NCBI RefSeq assembly: GCF_900111685.1
Contig: NZ_FOHX01000009.1
Coordinates: 62,001-126,000 of the forward strand
DNA: 64,000 nucleotides
Direction of reading: 5' to 3'
From: Nonomuraea wenchangensis
Lineage (GTDB): Bacteria > Actinomycetota > Actinomycetes > Streptosporangiales > Streptosporangiaceae
Part shown: in pieces, positions 60,449 through 64,000 of the stretch
Position numbering within the stretch: position 1 is the first letter of the stretch
How the letters are laid out: each line of letters opens with the position of its first letter
Made by a program: the position numbers and the translations under genes
Notes under the pieces: generated by a model
The model's database searches: none
What the model was told of the DNA's origin: nothing
Seen by the model: only the letters and a program-made list of their open reading frames with translations

Positions 60449-61651
60449 ATGACCTCGAAGACCACACCGGAGTCCCCCCTGCCGATCCGCACGGTCCTGC
60501 AAATGGTGGGCGGCTGGATCGGCAGACTCGGCACGGTGTGGGTCGAGGGCCAGATCACCGATCTGAGCACGCGTGGCGGCACGGTGTTCCTGACCCTGCG
60601 CGACCCGGTCGCCAACGTCTCCGCCAGGGTCACCGCTCCCCGGGGCGTCTACGAGGCGGCCGTGCCCCGGCCGGCCGACGGGGCCCGGGTGGTGCTGCAG
60701 GTGAAGCCGGACTTCTGGGTCAACAAGGGCACGTTCGCCTTCACGGCGCTGGAGATCCGCCCGGTCGGCGTGGGCGAGCTGCTGGTCCGGCTGGAGCGGC
60801 TCAGGCAGCTCCTGGCGGCCGAGGGGCTGTTCAACGCCGACAGGAAGCGGCGGCTGCCGTTCCTGCCCGGCACGATCGGGCTCATCTGCGGCCGTGAGTC
60901 GGCGGCCGAGCGTGACGTGCTGGAGAACGCCCGCCGGCGCTGGCCCGCCGTGCGTTTCAAGGTCCAGGAGGTGGCCGTCCAGGGCCCGTACGCGGTGGGC
61001 GAGGTCACCGAGGCGCTGCGCAAGCTGGACGCGGACGCCGAGATCGAGGTCATCGTCGTGGCCCGGGGCGGCGGCTCGCTGGAGGACCTGCTGCCGTTCT
61101 CCGACGAGACGCTGGTCCGCGCGGTGGCCGCGTGCCGCACCCCGGTGGTGAGCGCGATCGGTCACGAGCAGGACAGCCCGCTGCTCGACCTGGTGGCCGA
61201 CGTACGCGCGTCCACGCCCACCGACGCCGCCAAGAAGGTCGTGCCCGATGTGGGCGAGCAGCTCGCGCTGGTCCGGCAGCTCCGCGACCGGGGCCGCCGG
61301 GTGGTGACCGGCTGGCTCGACCGGGAGATGTCGTGGCTGACGGCGGCGCGTTCGCGGCCCGCGCTCGCCGATCCGGTACGTGAGCTGGAGCGCCGCGCCG
61401 AGCAGGTGGAGGCGCTGCGCGAGCGGGCCAGGCGCTCGCTGACCGGCTCCCTGGACCGCGCCGGCGACGATCTGGTGCACCTGCGGGCCCGCCTGGTCGC
61501 ACTGTCGCCCGCGGCCACCCTGGAGCGCGGCTACGCCATCGTGCAGCATCCGTCGGGCGAGGTGGTCCGCCTGGCGAGGGACGTCCCGCCCGGCTCGCCC
61601 CTGACGGTCCGCCTGTCGGACGACCGCCTGTCGGTGCGCACCGAGGAGTGA
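60449..61651 (+). CDS. xseA: exodeoxyribonuclease VII large subunit
   Basis: The protein has 400 residues. The N-terminal OB-fold (LGTVWVEGQITDLSTRGGTV, FLTLRDP) binds single-stranded DNA. The catalytic core carries GLICGRESAAERDVLENARR, VIVVARGGGSLEDLLPFSDE and VSAIGHEQDSPLLDLVADVR with TPTDAAKKV. A C-terminal coiled coil and barrel segment (LERGYAIVQHPSGEVV) complete it. It forms exonuclease VII with XseB, encoded at 62773 on the other strand and separated from it by the TetR/reductase pair, which looks inserted between the two subunits. Confidence 0.96.
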   Translation: MTSKTTPESPLPIRTVLQMVGGWIGRLGTVWVEGQITDLSTRGGTVFLTLRDPVANVSARVTAPRGVYEAAVPRPADGARVVLQVKPDFWVNKGTFAFTALEIRPVGVGELLVRLERLRQLLAAEGLFNADRKRRLPFLPGTIGLICGRESAAERDVLENARRRWPAVRFKVQEVAVQGPYAVGEVTEALRKLDADAEIEVIVVARGGGSLEDLLPFSDETLVRAVAACRTPVVSAIGHEQDSPLLDLVADVRASTPTDAAKKVVPDVGEQLALVRQLRDRGRRVVTGWLDREMSWLTAARSRPALADPVRELERRAEQVEALRERARRSLTGSLDRAGDDLVHLRARLVALSPAATLERGYAIVQHPSGEVVRLARDVPPGSPLTVRLSDDRLSVRTEE

Positions 61652-61655
61652 GCGC

Positions 61656-62270
61656 TCAGGCGCGGACGGCCGCCGCGGCGAGCGCGGCCAGCCCCGCCTT
61701 GATCTGCGCGACGCTCATGCCCCGCGCCTCCCGCTGGTAGCCGATCAGCACGGCGTTGACCGGCGCGAGCAGCGCGTCGGCCAGGTAGGCGGCGTCCACG
61801 TCCGGCCTGGCCTGGCCGACGAGCGTGGCCAGGTGGATGTGGTGCACCCGGTAGGGCCCGCCGTACCAGGGCTTGCCGCCCTTCTCCAGCAGCAGGAACA
61901 GCTCCTGCTGCGCCAGGACGCGATCGACCAGCGCGCCGAGGAACGCCGCGATCCGCTCTCCGGGGGGCGCGCCCGGCCCGAGGGGCGGCGGACCGGAGAA
62001 GAACTCCGTCTGGAAGCGCCGCTCCTGCTCGTCCATCAGCGCGAGGACGAGCCCGTTGCGGTCGCCGAAGCGCCGGTAGACGGTGCCGACGCCGACGCCC
62101 GCCATCCGGGCCACCTCGTCGAGCGAGAGGCCGGCGGCGGCGCCGCGCTCGGCGATGATCCGGGCCGTCGCGTCGATGATCTTCTGCCGGTTGCGCGCGG
62201 CGTCGGCCCGTTCGGGTTGGGGTTGCCCGAGTACGGGCAGGGAGGGGCGACCGCGCATGGTCGGCAGCAT
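61656..62270 (-). CDS. TetR family regulator of adjacent F420-type reductase
   Basis: The protein has 204 residues. The DNA-binding domain spans about residues 18-65 with LSLDEVARMAGVGVGTVYRR and FGDRNGLVLALM. The ligand domain ends GMSVAQIKAGLAALAAAAVR. ATG 62270 lies five bases after a minus-strand -10 TACAAC (62281-62276), so it may be leaderless; a second in-frame ATG is at 62258. Its promoter overlaps a 20-bp perfect palindrome, and a weaker copy lies near the divergent reductase start. It converges on xseA, with four bases between the stops. Confidence 0.9.
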   Translation of the reverse strand: MLPTMRGRPSLPVLGQPQPERADAARNRQKIIDATARIIAERGAAAGLSLDEVARMAGVGVGTVYRRFGDRNGLVLALMDEQERRFQTEFFSGPPPLGPGAPPGERIAAFLGALVDRVLAQQELFLLLEKGGKPWYGGPYRVHHIHLATLVGQARPDVDAAYLADALLAPVNAVLIGYQREARGMSVAQIKAGLAALAAAAVRA

Positions 62271-62280
62271 ACAAGGTTGT

Positions 62281-62329
62281 AACCGGAGAATTCTCCGGTT
62301 AGTCTTCCCAACCGGAGAACTCTCCGAAT
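62281..62329. promoter_or_regulatory. twin palindromic operators between TetR gene and reductase
   Basis: AACCGGAGAATTCTCCGGTT (62281-62300) is a perfect 20-bp palindrome. A weaker copy with the same left half, AACCGGAGAA, lies at 62310-62329. Centres are 29 bp apart. The first abuts the TetR -10 and the second ends 14 bases before the reductase ATG, so repression of both genes is likely. Confidence 0.75.
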
Positions 62330-62343
62330 CCAAGGAGCCGAGA

Positions 62344-62757
62344 ATGGCCAACGATTTCAACCAGCAGATCATCGACGAGTTCCGCGCCAACGAGGGGCGG
62401 GTCGGCGGCATGTTCGAGGGCTCGCCGCTGCTGCTGCTCACCACCACCGGCGCCCGGAGCGGAAGGCAGGTCACCACGCCGGTGATGTACCTGCCGGACG
62501 GCGAGCGCTATGTGATCATCGCCTCGAACGCCGGCGCCGACACCCACCCGGCCTGGTATCACAACCTGCGGGCCCACCCGGTCGCCACCGTCGAGGTCGG
62601 CACGGACACGTTCCAGGCCAAGGCCGTGCCCGTCGAGGGCGAGGAGCGCGACCAGCTCTATGCCCGCATGGTCGCCGTGGCCCCGGGCTTCGCCGACTAC
62701 GAGCGCAAGACCAGCCGCCGCATCCCGGTGCTGGCGCTGAACCCGGAGAGCGCCTAG
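62344..62757 (+). CDS. deazaflavin (F420)-dependent nitroreductase/quinone reductase family
   Basis: The protein has 137 residues of the split-barrel DDN family. SPLLLLTTTGARSGRQVTTP is the F420-binding signature, followed by VMYLPDGERYVIIASNAGAD and HPAWYHNLRAHPVATVEVG. Relatives use F420H2 to reduce quinones or nitro-compounds. ATG 62344 has AAGGAG seven bases upstream. The divergent TetR regulator and twin operators suggest induction by a small molecule, which may be a toxic quinone. Confidence 0.92.
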   Translation: MANDFNQQIIDEFRANEGRVGGMFEGSPLLLLTTTGARSGRQVTTPVMYLPDGERYVIIASNAGADTHPAWYHNLRAHPVATVEVGTDTFQAKAVPVEGEERDQLYARMVAVAPGFADYERKTSRRIPVLALNPESA

Positions 62758-62772
62758 GGGCCCGGGGAGCGG

Positions 62773-63009
62773 CTAGAAGGGCGTGTCGTCGCCGTGGCCG
62801 GGCTCGGCGCGCCGCGCCATGGCGGCGGCGAGCTTGACCCGGGCCCCCTGGAGCCACTCCTCGCAGACGGCCGCCAGCCGCTCGCCGCGCTCCCAGAGCT
62901 CGATCGACTGCTCCAGGGTGAGCCCGCCGGTCTCCAAGCGTCGTACGACCTCGGTCAGCTCCTCGCGGGCCTGCTCGTATGAGGGCGTCTTCTCGTCTGC
63001 TGCTGCCAC
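62773..63009 (-). CDS. xseB: exodeoxyribonuclease VII small subunit
   Basis: The protein has 78 residues. SYEQAREELTEVVRRLETGG and LTLEQSIELWERGERLA form the helical hairpin that binds XseA. GTG 63009 is preferred because GGTGG lies five bases upstream; GTG 63018 would add three residues. The acidic tail ends GHGDDTPF. It converges on the reductase gene and follows the DUF4245 gene by 49 bases on the same strand. Confidence 0.93.
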   Translation of the reverse strand: MAAADEKTPSYEQAREELTEVVRRLETGGLTLEQSIELWERGERLAAVCEEWLQGARVKLAAAMARRAEPGHGDDTPF

Positions 63010-63058
63010 GGGAACCACCCTAGACGAGCCGGGACGGACCCCGGCGGGCCTCGCCGGG

Positions 63059-63592
63059 CTAGGACGTCCTGGGTCGCTGCTGGAGCAGGCCCGCCAGCTC
63101 GGTCAGCTCCGGCCAGTCGGCCGTGCCGGTGACCACGAGCGTCACGTCGGGCAGGGCGCGCACCAGCGTGCGCTGGTTCTTGTCCTCGCGGGCACGCCGC
63201 TCCCAGGTCTGCCCGCCGATCTCCTGCGTGCCGACGACCTTGTCGGAGTTGGCCATGCGGTTGGCGAACCCGGCCGCGGGCCGCTCGTCGCTCTGGACGA
63301 ACATCGCGTGCTCGCGCTTGGCGGTCGCGAAGCCGAGGTAGAGGACCTTCGCGCCGTTCTCGCCCTTGGCGATGCGGTTGCTGTTGGGCACCCAGTCCGC
63401 GGGGTCCTGGCGCGGCGCCCACACCTGATAGGGCACGTCGTGGGAGAAGTTGGCGACGGTGATGGAGTAGTCGCGCCGCGGGATGTGCTCGTCCCGGCCC
63501 TGCGGCGCGATCAGCGCGAAAGCCGCCGCCCCCGCCAGGCAGATGAAGAGCGCTACCGCGTAACCGTAGAAGCCGTCCGTGAACCGTCGCAC
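63059..63592 (-). CDS. DUF4245 membrane-anchored protein
   Basis: The protein has 177 residues. One N-terminal helix (GYAVALFICLAGAAAFALI) anchors an outer domain with VPYQVWAPRQDPADWVPNSN, VLYLGFATAKREHAMFVQS and the end VTLVVTGTADWPELTELAGL, the DUF4245 pattern of actinobacteria. GTG 63592 follows TAACCT, a possible minus-strand -10 eight bases before, so leaderless translation is possible; it starts 11 bases after the upstream stop. Function unknown. Confidence 0.85.
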   Translation of the reverse strand: MRRFTDGFYGYAVALFICLAGAAAFALIAPQGRDEHIPRRDYSITVANFSHDVPYQVWAPRQDPADWVPNSNRIAKGENGAKVLYLGFATAKREHAMFVQSDERPAAGFANRMANSDKVVGTQEIGGQTWERRAREDKNQRTLVRALPDVTLVVTGTADWPELTELAGLLQQRPRTS

Positions 63593-63603
63593 ATTCGCCG
63601 AGG

Positions 63604-64000
63604 TTACCCGCTGGAGGAGGCGGTCGCCGCAGGGGCGGTGCCGGAAGCGGCCGGGCGGATCTGCCCGATGATGGCGAGGACCTCCTCGGCCAGCGCGCGG
63701 TCGCCGGTGCGTACGACCTCCGAGACCGCAGCCGCCAGCGCCCCCGTGATCACCACGACCAGCGCGGACTCGTCCTCGAACAGCGCCGCGTTGAGCTGCG
63801 CCCACTTGCGCAGCCGGTCGCGCATGACCACCTCGAAGCCGGGCGGCCCGTCGCCGCGCAGGAACAGCGCGGCCAGCTCGCGCTCCTCAAGGCAGCCGGC
63901 GAGGTAGGCGCGGGCGGCGCTGACGAACACCCGCATGCGGTCGCTCTCGCCGGCGGCGCGGGCCTCCCTGGCCGCCTGCTTGGTGCGCTGCGACTGGCGG
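63604..64000 (-). CDS. C-terminal part of a probable TetR-type regulator, cut by window edge
   Basis: About 131 residues are visible, open to the window edge. The pattern RVFVSAARAYLAGCLEEREL, ALFLRGDGPPGFEVVMRDRL and AALFEDESALVVVITGAL resembles the ligand domain of TetR proteins. No helix-turn-helix is inside the window, so the family call is tentative. An Ala/Ser-rich tail ends at the stop. The next gene, DUF4245, follows within 11 bases. Confidence 0.5.
   Translation of the reverse strand, partial: RQSQRTKQAAREARAAGESDRMRVFVSAARAYLAGCLEERELAALFLRGDGPPGFEVVMRDRLRKWAQLNAALFEDESALVVVITGALAAAVSEVVRTGDRALAEEVLAIIGQIRPAASGTAPAATASSSG

Overview
The window is high-GC actinobacterial chromosome. 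GTG starts are frequent, genes are densely packed with 4-base ATGA/GTGA overlaps, and several genes look leaderless. The gene set (SARP regulator, protein O-mannosyltransferases, deazaflavin-dependent reductase, rpfB-type DUF348 protein, lipid-droplet-type protein beside ispH/xseA/xseB, Sdh1-type succinate dehydrogenase) points to a spore-forming actinomycete. Streptosporangiaceae, Nonomuraea-like, is my inference; nothing in the window proves the genus. No rRNA, tRNA, CRISPR array or intact insertion sequence was seen.

Layout. 1-6.2 kb: partial alpha/beta hydrolase, SARP/AfsR-type regulator diverging from a small secreted peptide, a TetR regulator and an unknown protein. 6.3-13.3 kb: envelope glycosylation block, with two inverted protein O-mannosyltransferase paralogues flanking rsmI, then a membrane glycosyltransferase and a GT2 enzyme. 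13.4-18.4 kb: metG, a TatD nuclease, then a chimeric gene (5' end of rpfB joined in frame to the 3' part of narJ), narI and a small kinase. 18.4-28.5 kb: accessory genes: a lipoprotein, a DUF1996 secreted protein, rtcB, an I36 inhibitor-like secreted protein, an MFS/TetR pair, an ECF sigma factor fused to a CU044_5270-type domain, and two AAA ATPases of the ATPase_2/DUF234 type, one truncated. 28.5-39.4 kb: two different succinate dehydrogenase operons flanking a LysR gene and a three-gene signalling cassette. 39.5-54.6 kb: a minus-strand locus resembling the transfer-channel genes of Gram-positive conjugation systems (TcpC, D, E, F, H, G-like), without a visible relaxase or coupling protein, followed by a Nudix gene and two large proline-rich surface proteins. 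54.9-64 kb: conserved housekeeping (ychF, rmuC, DUF6542, ispH, lipid-droplet-associated protein, xseA, xseB, DUF4245) interrupted by a TetR/F420-reductase pair.

How parts may fit together. The SARP regulator is the natural candidate to act on two promoters that share 11-bp spaced direct repeats at the same distance from nearly identical -10 elements; both drive small secreted proteins. The Tcp-like operon has every channel part but also carries a TcpE-MinD-like fusion whose P-loop lysine is replaced by glutamine. The rpfB-narJ chimera marks a rearrangement breakpoint, or an assembly join: the genes normally next to each half are missing from both sides.
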